Assembly (NCBI GenBank): GCA_903848955.1
Contig: CAINHS010000091.1
Span: 1-50,241 of the forward strand
Length of the DNA: 50,241 bases
Origin: an uncultured beta proteobacterium
GTDB taxonomy: Bacteria > Pseudomonadota > Gammaproteobacteria > Burkholderiales > Rhodocyclaceae
Direction: 5' to 3'
The position numbers were made by a program, and so were the translations under genes. Positions within the stretch are counted from its first letter, which is position 1, and each line of letters starts with the position of its first letter. Positions 1-8,168 of this stretch are shown here, in pieces. A model generated the notes under the pieces. It did not search any database. It worked only from the letters and a program-made list of their open reading frames with translations, and was not told the origin of the DNA.

Positions 1-54
1 GGGCGCGACCGCGACACGCGACGGCAGCACGAATGCCGGGGCAAGCCTTCATCG

Positions 55-67
55 TTTCAATACCTTA
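55..67 (+). promoter_or_regulatory. possible IHF site upstream of the nif promoter
   Basis: The sequence TTTCAATACCTTA fits the IHF consensus WATCAA-N4-TTR with one mismatch. It is centred about 50 bases upstream of the expected start of the sigma-54 promoter at 85-100, where IHF usually bends DNA between NifA and the polymerase. The motif is short and could occur by chance. No NifA site (TGT-N10-ACA) is visible in the 85 bases before the promoter; it could lie left of the window edge. Confidence 0.35.
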
Positions 68-84
68 GGTCGTTTGGCCGCCGC

Positions 85-100
85 TGGTACGGCGATTGCA
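85..100 (+). promoter_or_regulatory. sigma-54 (-24/-12) promoter of iscA-nifU-nifS
   Basis: TGGTACGGCGATTGCA matches the sigma-54 consensus TGGCACG-N4-TTGCA with one change. The invariant GG (86-87) and GC (98-99) are separated by the required 10 bases. Transcription would start near 111, giving a leader of about 26 bases before the iscA start at 137. Sigma-54 promoters activated by NifA are the rule for nif genes, so position and motif support each other. Confidence 0.85.
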
Positions 101-136
101 CTGTATGGAGTGTCCCCCTCCACAGGAGCCGCCAAC

Positions 137-463
137 ATGATCGATCTGACCCCCGCCGCCGCCAAGGCAATTCACCGCTTCGTCCGCGGTTCTGAAACCC
201 CAGTCGCCGGTTTGCGCATTTTTGTTTCCGGCGGCGGTTGCTCCGGCCTGCAATACGGTTTGCGCATGGAACAGAGCAAGGCCGAAGACGATTATGAATT
301 CGCCATCGGTGACGGCGTGACGCTGCTGGTCGACCCGATGAGCCGGCCCATGCTGGAAGGCCTCAAGGTCGATTTCGTCGACAGCCTGACGCAGACCGGC
401 TTCAAGTTCAACAACCCCAATGCCACCGGCGGCTGCGCCTGCGGCCAATCGTTTTCCGCCTGA
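137..463 (+). CDS. iscA: nif-associated IscA/HesB-type Fe-S cluster assembly protein
   Basis: The 108-residue protein is an A-type Fe-S carrier of normal length. The three cluster-binding cysteines are visible: C35 in SGGGCSG, and C100 and C102 in the C-terminal GGCACG motif. A-type carriers accept nascent clusters and pass them to target enzymes in the cytoplasm; next to nifU and nifS this copy most likely serves nitrogenase maturation, like the nif-linked IscA of Azotobacter. The start at 137 has an AGGAG Shine-Dalgarno at 124-128 and begins with the family-typical MIDLTPAAA. The frame is open further upstream, but that part would overlap the sigma-54 promoter. nifU follows after 11 bases, so the two are co-transcribed. 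Confidence 0.93.
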   Translation: MIDLTPAAAKAIHRFVRGSETPVAGLRIFVSGGGCSGLQYGLRMEQSKAEDDYEFAIGDGVTLLVDPMSRPMLEGLKVDFVDSLTQTGFKFNNPNATGGCACGQSFSA

Positions 464-474
464 GGATCTGAACC

Positions 475-1362
475 ATGTGGGATTACTCGGAAAAAGTCCG
501 CGAGCATTTCTTCAACCCGAGGAACTCGGGGCCGCTGGACAACGCCAACGGTACCGGCGACGTCGGTTCGATCAAGTGCGGCGATGCCTTGCGCCTGATG
601 CTGAAGGTCAATCCGGAGAGCGAGATCATCGAGGACGCGCATTTCCAGACCTTCGGTTGCGGTTCGGCCATCGCCTCCAGTTCCGCCCTGACCGAGATCA
701 TCAAGGGCAAGACTGTGGACGAGGCGCTCAAGGTCAGCAACCAGGACATCGCCGACTACCTCGACGGCCTGCCGCCGGAGAAGATGCACTGTTCGGTCAT
801 GGGCCGCGAGGCGCTGCAGGCGGCGGTGGCGAACTATCGCGGCGAGGTGTGGAGCGACGACCATGAGGAGGGCGACCTGGTCTGCAAATGCTTCGCCATC
901 GACGCCGTGATGATCGAGGACACCGTCCGCGCCAACGGCCTCAGGACGCGCGAGGAAGTCACCAACTTCACCAAGGCCGGCGGCGGCTGCTCGGCCTGCC
1001 ACGAGAAGATCGAGGATGTGCTGATCGCGGTGAATGGCCGGCTCTACAACAGCGAGCCGACACCGAAGAAGGCTGCGGCGGCCATGCCGAGCGAGTCGCC
1101 GGTCAAGCCGAAGCTGACCAACTACCAGCGCATCCGCAAGATCGAGGACACGCTGGAAGCCATCCGCCCCATGCTGCAGCGCGACCACGGCGACGTCACG
1201 CTGGTCGAAGTCGAAGGCAAGAAGATCTACGTCGCGCTTTCCGGCGCCTGCCAGGGCTGCCAGATGGAGTCGGCGACGCTGGGCGGCATCCAGCACAAGC
1301 TGGTCGAGGCGCTCGGCGAACTGGTGCAGGTGCTGCCGGTCGGCGCGCTGGCGAATCACTAA
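475..1362 (+). CDS. nifU: NifU, nitrogenase Fe-S cluster scaffold protein
   Basis: The 295-residue protein has the full three-part NifU architecture. The N-terminal IscU-like scaffold (about 1-125) has C35, C62 and C106, the same positions as in Azotobacter NifU. The central [2Fe-2S] BFD-like domain (about 133-180) shows VCKC and CSAC. The C-terminal Nfu domain (about 215-290) has the CQGC motif. NifU assembles [2Fe-2S] and [4Fe-4S] clusters from sulfur delivered by NifS and passes them to nitrogenase component proteins. Full-length NifU, unlike the short IscU, is largely restricted to nitrogen fixers and some anaerobes, so the host is probably diazotrophic. No catalytic cysteine is missing. 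Confidence 0.97.
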   Translation: MWDYSEKVREHFFNPRNSGPLDNANGTGDVGSIKCGDALRLMLKVNPESEIIEDAHFQTFGCGSAIASSSALTEIIKGKTVDEALKVSNQDIADYLDGLPPEKMHCSVMGREALQAAVANYRGEVWSDDHEEGDLVCKCFAIDAVMIEDTVRANGLRTREEVTNFTKAGGGCSACHEKIEDVLIAVNGRLYNSEPTPKKAAAAMPSESPVKPKLTNYQRIRKIEDTLEAIRPMLQRDHGDVTLVEVEGKKIYVALSGACQGCQMESATLGGIQHKLVEALGELVQVLPVGALANH

Positions 1363-1385
1363 AGGGTTTTGAAAAATCGACATTC

Positions 1386-1475
1386 ACCGCAGAGGCGCGG
1401 AGGCGCAGAGGTTTCGCTGAGGATTTCAAATCAAGCCTTAGGCTTTTCTCTGCGTTGTCTCCGCGCCTCTGCGGT
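1386..1475. repeat. palindromic intergenic element between nifU and nifS (ACCRCAGAGG family, copy 1)
   Basis: The left arm (1386-1410) and right arm (1447-1475) pair over 17 consecutive bases starting ACCGCAGAGGCGCGGAG, and over 8 more after a 3-base bulge, around a loop of about 36 bases. The transcript between nifU and nifS would form a long hairpin. A related element with the same outer sequence lies at 28651-28731. It codes for no protein and is probably a dispersed repeat that may affect mRNA stability or the nifU:nifS ratio. Confidence 0.8.
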
Positions 1476-1516
1476 AAGTTCTTCTGAGTTTTTTCACCGC
1501 TGTTGAGGAACCGCAC

Positions 1517-2725
1517 ATGAAGCCCATCTACATGGACAACAACGCCACCACGGCCTGCGATCCGGCCGTGGTCGAGGCCATGCTGCCCTTCTTCACCGAA
1601 CAGTTCGGCAACGCCTCGTCCATCCACAGTTTCGGCGCCCAGGTGGGCAAGGCGCTGAAGGAGGCGAGGATCAAGGTGCAGAACCTGCTCGGCGCCGCGC
1701 ACGACTCGGAAATCGTCTTCAACTCCTGCGGCACCGAGTCGGATTCCACCGCCATCCTTTCCGCCATCAGGGCCCAGCCCGAGCGCAGGACCATCATCAC
1801 CACCGTGGTCGAGCATCCGGCCATCCTGACGCTCTGCGACCAGCTGGAAAAAGAGGGCTACGTGGTGCATAAGCTCAAGGTCAGCAAGAAGGGCCGCGTC
1901 GACCTCGACGAGTACAAGTCGCTGCTCAACGACCGGGTGGCCATCGTCTCGATCATGTGGGCCAACAACGAGACCGGCACCATCTTCCCGGTCGAGGAAA
2001 TGGCCGAAATGGCGCATGAAAAAGGCATCATGTTCCATACCGACGCGGTACAGGCGGTGGGCAAGCTGGCCATCGATCTGAAGACGACGAAGATCGACAT
2101 GCTGTCGCTGTCCGGCCACAAGCTGCACGCGCCGAAGGGCATCGGCGTGCTCTACCTCCGCCGCAACACGCGTTTCCGGCCGCTGTTGCGCGGCGGTCAC
2201 CAGGAACGCGGGCGGCGCGCCGGCACCGAGAATTCTGCCGCCATCGTCGGCCTCGGCGTCGCCTGCGACCTGGCGCAGCAGCACATGGAGGCAGAGAACA
2301 CCACGGTCAAGCGCTTGCGCGACCGTCTCGAGCGCGGCATCCTGGCCAAAGTAAAAAATGCCTTCGTCAACGGCGACACGCTCTACCGCCTGCCCAACAC
2401 CGCCAGCATCGCCTTCGAATACGTCGAAGGCGAGGGCATCCTGCTGCTGCTCAACCGGCAGGGCATCGCCGCTTCGAGCGGTTCGGCCTGCACCTCGGGT
2501 TCGCTCGAACCCAGCCACGTCATGCGCGCCATGGGCATCCCTTACACCGCGGCGCACGGCACCATCCGCTTTTCGCTGTCGCGCTACAACACCGCAGAGG
2601 AAGTGGACCGCGTCATCGCCGCCGTGCCGCCGATCATCGCCCAACTGCGGAAGCTGTCGCCCTACTGGAGCGGCGAAGGCCCGGTGGCGAATCCGGATCA
2701 GGCCTTCAAGCCGGAGTACGCCTGA
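1517..2725 (+). CDS. nifS: NifS, cysteine desulfurase
   Basis: A class V aminotransferase-fold, PLP-dependent cysteine desulfurase of 402 residues, the usual NifS length. The start MKPIYMDNNATT is family-typical. The PLP lysine is in LSGHKLHAPKG, the PLP-contacting aspartate in HTDAVQAVGK, and the persulfide cysteine in SSGSACTSGS. It takes sulfur from L-cysteine as an enzyme persulfide and delivers it to NifU. The NifS rather than IscS assignment rests mainly on the company of full-length nifU and the sigma-54 promoter. It is separated from nifU by a 154-base spacer that holds a long palindrome, but no promoter is evident there. Confidence 0.95.
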   Translation: MKPIYMDNNATTACDPAVVEAMLPFFTEQFGNASSIHSFGAQVGKALKEARIKVQNLLGAAHDSEIVFNSCGTESDSTAILSAIRAQPERRTIITTVVEHPAILTLCDQLEKEGYVVHKLKVSKKGRVDLDEYKSLLNDRVAIVSIMWANNETGTIFPVEEMAEMAHEKGIMFHTDAVQAVGKLAIDLKTTKIDMLSLSGHKLHAPKGIGVLYLRRNTRFRPLLRGGHQERGRRAGTENSAAIVGLGVACDLAQQHMEAENTTVKRLRDRLERGILAKVKNAFVNGDTLYRLPNTASIAFEYVEGEGILLLLNRQGIAASSGSACTSGSLEPSHVMRAMGIPYTAAHGTIRFSLSRYNTAEEVDRVIAAVPPIIAQLRKLSPYWSGEGPVANPDQAFKPEYA

Positions 2726-2779
2726 GGGTCGGCGGCGCATCGCCGGAGTCGGCGGTGGTCGCTGCGGCGGGATTCGGTT

Positions 2780-3502
2780 TCAGACGCCGGGTTCCCTGGC
2801 GTCCGGATTGGCGAACAGTTCCTGCATCAGCGCAGTCTCGCGCTGCATGACGATTGCCAGGAATTCATCGGCGCCCTTCATGAAGCTGAAGGCGTCGAAG
2901 CCTCCCTGCAGGAAGTCATGCAGCGCGCCGAGCCCGGCAAGACGGGCCGGGCCGCTCATCAGCTTGAGCGAGAGGTGAATCAGCGGCATGCGCGTCAGAC
3001 GGTCGAGTGTCCTGCCGATCTTGTCGACCAGGGCGATCTGCAGTTCGCGGTCGGGGCGGCGTGCGCAACTGCGGTAGGCCGCCACGTAGGCGGGCCAGTC
3101 GAGCGCCTTCCTGCGTCCGCCGCGGCGCAGCGCCAGCACCATGTCCGTGTCCAGCGACTCCGACAGCGTGTCCATTTTCACCGCTTCGAGCAGCGTCAGC
3201 AGCGCCCGCGCCGGCAGCACGCGGACCATGACCGGGACGACGCGCGCCAGTTCCTCGTCGCGGCTGCGGAAGTCCTTGGGGCCGTAGAGATCGCTGAGGA
3301 AGAATTCCGCCGCCGGGCGGTAGCGTTCGCTGGCGAGCAGGTCGGCATAGGTGCGGGCCAACCGCGCCGCTTGCCATTCCTTGAGCCGCAGATAATCTTC
3401 CGGCATCGGGTCGCCGGCTCTCCCGGCGCGTAACTGTCTCGCCTCGGCGATGCAGCCGGCAAGCGCACGACCGGTCGCTTCCTTGTCGCGATCATTTTCC
3501 AT
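2780..3502 (-). CDS. conserved hypothetical protein with FFLxDLYGP motif
   Basis: A soluble, arginine-rich, mostly helical protein of 240 residues without signal peptide or membrane segment. The segment FFLSDLYGPKDFRSRD (about 68-83) is a signature I recall from uncharacterised proteobacterial proteins; no function is known to me. The gene is transcribed divergently from the aldehyde dehydrogenase operon at 3624 and shares a 121-base promoter region with it, including the TTAG-N10-CTAA palindrome at 3538-3555. It could therefore belong to the same lipid regulon. The ATG at 3502 lacks a strong Shine-Dalgarno. Confidence 0.75.
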   Translation of the reverse strand: MENDRDKEATGRALAGCIAEARQLRAGRAGDPMPEDYLRLKEWQAARLARTYADLLASERYRPAAEFFLSDLYGPKDFRSRDEELARVVPVMVRVLPARALLTLLEAVKMDTLSESLDTDMVLALRRGGRRKALDWPAYVAAYRSCARRPDRELQIALVDKIGRTLDRLTRMPLIHLSLKLMSGPARLAGLGALHDFLQGGFDAFSFMKGADEFLAIVMQRETALMQELFANPDAREPGV

Positions 3503-3537
3503 GGAGCCGCATTATCTCTCCCCGCACCAGGCGGCCG

Positions 3538-3555
3538 TTAGAGTGGCCGGCCTAA
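3538..3555. promoter_or_regulatory. operator-like palindrome TTAG-N10-CTAA, site 1
   Basis: The 18-mer TTAGAGTGGCCGGCCTAA lies in the divergent promoter region between the FFLxDLYGP protein and the aldehyde dehydrogenase operon. It matches 14 of 18 positions with a second site at 10885-10902, in the divergent region between the fatty acyl-CoA reductase and the phasin; consensus TTAGWGTGRCCKSYCTAA. The size and dyad are typical of TetR-family operators, and a TetR gene is present at 11664. The link between regulator and site is inference. Confidence 0.5.
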
Positions 3556-3623
3556 TCAGTGGTCTGCGCGACGCCTAAACTGGTGCAATATGTCCGGGCT
3601 TGTCGGGGACAGGGAAACTCGGG

Positions 3624-5057
3624 ATGAATGTGATCGAAGCGGCGTTACATCAGGAAGCGCAGACAGCAGCGTTCAGGGGCGTGTTCGAGCGCATGCACGC
3701 GGCGACCCGGCGCAGCCCGGCGGTGGAGCGCGGCATCCGGCTGGCGCGTCTGGATGCTTTGGCGGCTCTGGTACATGACAATGTGGAGAGCTTCGTCAAG
3801 GCGATCAGTGAGGACTTCGGCCATCGCTCCGCGCACGAAACCCGCCTGCTGGAAATCTTTCCCTGCCTCGAAGCCGTCCGCCATAACCGCTCGCACTTCG
3901 GTGCCTGGATGAAGCCGCAGCGCAAGGCGGCATCGATCTGGTTCCGCCCGGGGCGGGCGCGCGTCATCAACCAGCCGCTGGGCGTGGTCGGCATCATCGT
4001 GCCGTGGAACTATCCGCTGTTCCTGGCCATCTCGCCGCTCGCGGCCGCCCTGGCGGCCGGCAACCGGGTGATGCTCAAGATGTCCGAATTCACCCCGCGT
4101 TGCGGCGAACTGCTGGCCGGACTGGTGGCAAAGTACTTTGCCGCGGACGAGGTCTCGGTGGTTTTGGGCGATGCGGCGGTGGGCGCCGGTTTTGCCCGGC
4201 TGCCCTTCGATCATCTGCTGTTTACCGGCTCGACCGGCGTCGGCCGCGACATCATGCGCATGGCGGCGGACAACCTGACTCCGGTCACACTGGAACTCGG
4301 CGGCAAGTCGCCGGCGATCGTCGGCCCCGACTATCCGCTGGCCAAGGCGGCCGGGCGCATCATGGTCGGCAAGCTGCTGAATGCGGGACAGACCTGCATC
4401 GCGCCCGACTACGTGCTGGTGCCGGCCGGCCGCGAACAGGCTTTCGTCAAGGCGGCGCGCGCCGTCGTCGCCAGGTGCTACCCGGACATGGGGACGACGC
4501 CGGATTACACCGCCATCGTCAATGACCGCCATTTCGAGCGACTGCAGGGCTATGTCGTCGACGCCAGGGCGCGCGGCGCGAAGATCGAGCCGCTGTCGAC
4601 GGCTGCCGCCGACGCAACGCGGCGCATGCTGCCGCCGCTGGCGCTGCTCGACGTCGATGACGGCATGCGCGTGATGCAGGACGAGATCTTCGGTCCGCTG
4701 TTGCCGGTGCTGCCCTACCGCGACCTCGACGCCGCAATCGCCTGGGTGAACCGGCATCCGCGCCCGTTGGCGCTGTACTGCTTCGAGAACGATGCCGGGC
4801 GCCGCGATCGCGTGCTGCACGAGACGGTGGCCGGCGGCGTCACGGTCAATGACACCATCCTGCACATCGCGCAGGAGAACCTGCCCTTCGGCGGCGTCGG
4901 TCCCAGCGGCATGGGCCATTACCACGGCATCGAGGGTTTCCGCACCTTCTCCAAACAGAAGGCGGTGTTCTATCAATCGCCGCTGAACGGCATGGCGCTG
5001 TTCAATCCACCCTATGGCGCGTTGTTCGAGCGCCTCACCCGTTTTCTGATTCGCTGA
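3624..5057 (+). CDS. aldehyde dehydrogenase, coniferyl-aldehyde-dehydrogenase subfamily
   Basis: A NAD(P)-dependent aldehyde dehydrogenase of 477 residues that oxidises an aldehyde to the acid. The catalytic Cys258 is in GQTCIAPDYV, a wording typical of the CalB/ALDH3-like branch, and the glutamate loop is VTLELGGKSPA. The NAD-binding sequence IVPWNYPLFL and the phenylalanine-rich GVGPSGMGHYHG end are intact. The ATG at 3624 was chosen over an in-frame TTG at 3600 because of family-like length. It heads a tight operon with a Tat-exported subunit (5063), a GMC alcohol oxidoreductase (5587) and a lipase (7215). Known substrates of this branch include coniferyl and long-chain aliphatic aldehydes; in this context fatty aldehyde is the better guess. 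Confidence 0.88.
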   Translation: MNVIEAALHQEAQTAAFRGVFERMHAATRRSPAVERGIRLARLDALAALVHDNVESFVKAISEDFGHRSAHETRLLEIFPCLEAVRHNRSHFGAWMKPQRKAASIWFRPGRARVINQPLGVVGIIVPWNYPLFLAISPLAAALAAGNRVMLKMSEFTPRCGELLAGLVAKYFAADEVSVVLGDAAVGAGFARLPFDHLLFTGSTGVGRDIMRMAADNLTPVTLELGGKSPAIVGPDYPLAKAAGRIMVGKLLNAGQTCIAPDYVLVPAGREQAFVKAARAVVARCYPDMGTTPDYTAIVNDRHFERLQGYVVDARARGAKIEPLSTAAADATRRMLPPLALLDVDDGMRVMQDEIFGPLLPVLPYRDLDAAIAWVNRHPRPLALYCFENDAGRRDRVLHETVAGGVTVNDTILHIAQENLPFGGVGPSGMGHYHGIEGFRTFSKQKAVFYQSPLNGMALFNPPYGALFERLTRFLIR

Positions 5058-5062
5058 GGACC

Positions 5063-5590
5063 ATGTTCACTCGACGCCAATTCATCAAGACCGGAATCGG
5101 TGGCGGCCTGCTGCTGACGGCGGCTGCGCTGCTGCACAAACCGCTGGACCGCATCGGCAAGCAGGCGCTGGTCGCCGCCAATCCGCTCGATCCGTCGCTG
5201 CGCAGCGTGGTGCGGGCCATCGCCCCGGTCATCCTGCTGGGCGCTTTCCCGGCGACGGATCCGGCTCGCGCTGCGGCCCTGGAGCGGATCACCCGGGGCG
5301 TCGCGCTGGCCGTCGCCGCGCTTGGTGCGTCAGCCCAGAAGGAAGTCGCGGAACTGTTCGCGCTGCTGGCCTTCGCCCCGACGCGCATCCTCGTCGCCGG
5401 TGTCAGTGCCGACTGGGATCAGGCCGGCGTCGCCGACATCGAGACCTTCCTGCGACGCTGGCAGGACAGCCCCATGGACCTGCTGAAAACCGGCTATCAG
5501 GCCCTGCATGATCTTGTGCTCGGTGCCTGGTATGCCGATTCCGACTCCTGGCCGGCCATCGGTTATCCCGGCCCGCCGGTGCTGCAATGA
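5063..5590 (+). CDS. Tat-signal small subunit resembling gluconate 2-dehydrogenase subunit 3
   Basis: The 175-residue protein begins with a twin-arginine signal (RRQFIKTG, followed by a hydrophobic Gly/Leu/Ala stretch to about residue 30). The remainder is helical and resembles the gluconate 2-dehydrogenase subunit 3 family, small partners of GMC-type flavoproteins. It starts 5 bases after the aldehyde dehydrogenase stop and overlaps the GMC gene by an ATGA junction (5587-5590), implying translational coupling and a complex. The GMC partner has no export signal of its own, so this subunit may carry it through the Tat pathway, as seen for related two-subunit dehydrogenases. Confidence 0.78.
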   Translation: MFTRRQFIKTGIGGGLLLTAAALLHKPLDRIGKQALVAANPLDPSLRSVVRAIAPVILLGAFPATDPARAAALERITRGVALAVAALGASAQKEVAELFALLAFAPTRILVAGVSADWDQAGVADIETFLRRWQDSPMDLLKTGYQALHDLVLGAWYADSDSWPAIGYPGPPVLQ

Positions 5591-7200
5591 TGATCAGGGA
5601 CCCATTCCAGGAAGGCGTTGCGCGCGGTTGGAAGGTGGTCGATGCGGCGCGGCTCGACAGCGACCGCGAAGACAGCGCCGACGTGGTGATCGTCGGCAGC
5701 GGCGCCGGCGGCGGCATCGCCGCCGAAATTCTGAGCCGGTCCGGTCTGCGCGTGATCGTGGTGGAAGAGGGACCGTTGCGCTCGAGCCGGGATTTCCGCA
5801 TGCGCGAGGCCGAGGCTTATCCCGCCTTGTATCAGGAATCTGCGGCGCGCAAGACCGCCGACAAGGGGATCAACATTCTGCAGGGGCGTTGCGTCGGCGG
5901 CTCGACGACGGTCAACTGGACCAGCAGTTTCCGTACGCCGCCGGCTACGCTCGATTTCTGGCAGCGCCAGTTCGGGCTGGCCGATTACACGGCGGAGGCC
6001 TTGCTGCACTGGTTTGAGATGGTCGAACGGCGGCTGTCGATCAGCCCCTGGCTGGTATCGCCCAATGCCAACAACGAAATCCTGCGCACCGGCGCGGCCC
6101 GGCTGGGGATTGCCACGCAGGCGATGCGGCGCAATGTGAATGGCTGCTGGAACCTGGGTTATTGCGGCACCGGCTGCCCCAGCAACGCCAAGCAGTCGAT
6201 GCTGGTGACGACCCTGCCGGCGGCGCTGGAATTGGGCGCGACGGTCTATTACGGACTGCGTGCCGAACGTCTCGCCATGACCGGGGACACGGTCACCGGA
6301 CTGGAATGCGTGGCGATGGACGCGGCGGGGATACGTCCGCGAACGCAACGGGTGCGGCTGCGGGCACGCCATTTCGTCCTCGCCGGCGGCGCCATCGGCA
6401 GCCCGGCGCTGCTGCTGCGCAGTGGCGCTCCCGATCCGTCCGCACAACTCGGCCGGCGCACCTTTTTGCATCCGACCCTGGTCAGTGCGGCGCTGATGGA
6501 AGCGGCGGTCGATGGTTACTCGGGTACGCCGCAGAGCCTGTATTCCGACCATTTCCTCGACAACCTGCCGATCGACGGGCCGCTCGGCTACAAGCTTGAA
6601 GCGCCGCCCCTGCATCCGGTGTTGTTCGCCACCACCCTGCAGGGTTTTGGCGAGGGTCATGCCGCATTGATGAAACAGTTTTCTCACGCCCACGCTCTGC
6701 TTGCCCTGCTGCGCGACGGCTTCAATGTTGCCAGTCGCGGCGGCCAGGTGCGCCTGCGTGACGACGGCACGCCCCTGCTCGATTACCCGCTCGACGACGT
6801 GATCTGGGACGGCGCCCGTCGCGCCCTGCTGAGCATGGCTGAAATCCAGTTCGCGGCGGGAGCCAGGAAGGTTTACGCCGTGCACGAGCAGTGCAGCGGA
6901 TGGGACAGTTGGGCGGCGGCGAAGGAAGGTATCGCGCGGCTGCCGCTGCGCCCCTTGGCGCTGCGCCTGGTGAGCGCGCATGTGATGGGCGGCTGTGCGA
7001 TGGGTGGCGATGCCGCCCGGTCGGTGGTCGATGGGCGCGGACGTCATCACCAGTTGGGCAATCTGACGGTGGCCGATGGTTCGCTGTTTCCCACCAGCAT
7101 CGGCGCCAACCCGCAGCAGTCGGTGTATGGCATCGTCGCGCGCAATATCTCGGCGCTGGCGCAGTCGCTCAGCGGCCGGCCCGCGGCGGCGCTGGCCTGA
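5587..7200 (+). CDS. GMC-family FAD-dependent alcohol oxidoreductase (long-chain alcohol oxidase-like)
   Basis: A 537-residue glucose-methanol-choline family flavoprotein. The FAD dinucleotide motif VIVGSGAGGG is at about 34-43, a second FAD segment LQGRCVGGSTTVNW at about 98-111, and the C-terminal HVMGGCAMGG and NPQQSVYGIVARN segments supply the active-site and FAD contacts. The middle region, with CGTGCPSNAKQSML, recalls the long-chain fatty-alcohol oxidase and cholesterol-oxidase side of the family rather than choline dehydrogenase. It would oxidise an alcohol to an aldehyde, which the adjacent aldehyde dehydrogenase could convert to an acid. The exact substrate cannot be read from the sequence. 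Confidence 0.85.
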   Translation: MMIRDPFQEGVARGWKVVDAARLDSDREDSADVVIVGSGAGGGIAAEILSRSGLRVIVVEEGPLRSSRDFRMREAEAYPALYQESAARKTADKGINILQGRCVGGSTTVNWTSSFRTPPATLDFWQRQFGLADYTAEALLHWFEMVERRLSISPWLVSPNANNEILRTGAARLGIATQAMRRNVNGCWNLGYCGTGCPSNAKQSMLVTTLPAALELGATVYYGLRAERLAMTGDTVTGLECVAMDAAGIRPRTQRVRLRARHFVLAGGAIGSPALLLRSGAPDPSAQLGRRTFLHPTLVSAALMEAAVDGYSGTPQSLYSDHFLDNLPIDGPLGYKLEAPPLHPVLFATTLQGFGEGHAALMKQFSHAHALLALLRDGFNVASRGGQVRLRDDGTPLLDYPLDDVIWDGARRALLSMAEIQFAAGARKVYAVHEQCSGWDSWAAAKEGIARLPLRPLALRLVSAHVMGGCAMGGDAARSVVDGRGRHHQLGNLTVADGSLFPTSIGANPQQSVYGIVARNISALAQSLSGRPAAALA

Positions 7201-7214
7201 AGCGGCAGGCGGCG

Positions 7215-8132
7215 ATGGCGGCGCGGCAAATGCGGTGGCTTCTGTTGGGCGAACTGCTGTTCTATGCGCTTGGCGGCGGCCTGCTGGTAAGCGGCGCCGG
7301 CTGGACCCCGCCGCAGGCGACAAGCCTCGCCCTGGCGATGTTCTTCGGCCTGCGCCTGTTGTTTGTCGCTGTGACTTTCAGCTTGGCCCGGACGGGGGGC
7401 GACATCGTTGCGGACGAATTGCGCATCAGTCCTGCCCGCGCGCTGGGCATGGTGCTCGAGGAATATGCCGGGCTGATTCTGCTGTTCGCGCTGATCCAGC
7501 CCCTGGAACGTTTCTGGCTGGGGCCGGACCGTCTGGCGCAAGCGCCCGCAGGCCGCCTGCCCCTGCTGCTGATTCACGGCTACCAGTGCAATCGCGGCGT
7601 CTGGTTCTGGCTGCGGCCGCGGTTGGAGGCCGCCGGCTGGACGGTGGCGACGCACAACCTGGAGCCGGTCTGGGCGGACATCGACGCCTATGCGGAAGGC
7701 ATTGCCCGGCGCGTCGACCAGGTGCTGGCGGCGAGCGGCGCATCCCGGCTGATTCTGGTCGGCCACAGCATGGGCGGACTGGCCGCGCGCGCCTATCTGC
7801 GACGCTACGGCAAGGACCGGGTGGCGCGCCTGATCACGCTCGGTTCGCCGCATCAGGGCAGTGGCATCGCGCGCCTTGGATTGGGCCGCAACGCCCGCCA
7901 GATGGAGCTTGGCAGCCCCTGGCTGACTGCCCTCGGTGCGCCCGGTGCGGTGCCGCTGCCGCAAGGGTCGGTTTCCATCTACAGTTGCCACGACAATTAC
8001 GTTTTCCCGCAACAGGCCTGTTCGACCCTGGCAGGCGCCGGCAACGTCGCCATCGGCGGCGTCAGTCACATCGCCATGGCCTTCTCACCCCTTGTGCTGG
8101 GCAAACTGCTGGAGGCGCTGGAGGCGCCGTAA
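7215..8132 (+). CDS. membrane-anchored alpha/beta-hydrolase (lipase)
   Basis: A 305-residue protein with two or three hydrophobic N-terminal segments (about 7-100), followed by an alpha/beta-hydrolase domain. The oxyanion region is LLLIHGYQCN and the nucleophile is Ser185 in GHSMGG. A late aspartate (SCHDNYVFPQ) and the histidine in GGVSHIAMA complete a plausible triad. This is a triacylglycerol-lipase-like arrangement. It starts 14 bases after the GMC gene, in the same operon. With an alcohol oxidoreductase and an aldehyde dehydrogenase upstream, it fits release of fatty alcohol and acid from a neutral lipid or wax ester. A second in-frame ATG at 7230 is possible. Confidence 0.82.
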   Translation: MAARQMRWLLLGELLFYALGGGLLVSGAGWTPPQATSLALAMFFGLRLLFVAVTFSLARTGGDIVADELRISPARALGMVLEEYAGLILLFALIQPLERFWLGPDRLAQAPAGRLPLLLIHGYQCNRGVWFWLRPRLEAAGWTVATHNLEPVWADIDAYAEGIARRVDQVLAASGASRLILVGHSMGGLAARAYLRRYGKDRVARLITLGSPHQGSGIARLGLGRNARQMELGSPWLTALGAPGAVPLPQGSVSIYSCHDNYVFPQQACSTLAGAGNVAIGGVSHIAMAFSPLVLGKLLEALEAP

Positions 8133-8168
8133 GTCTTGCCGCATGGCAGGTGTAGCCGCAAGCGATGA

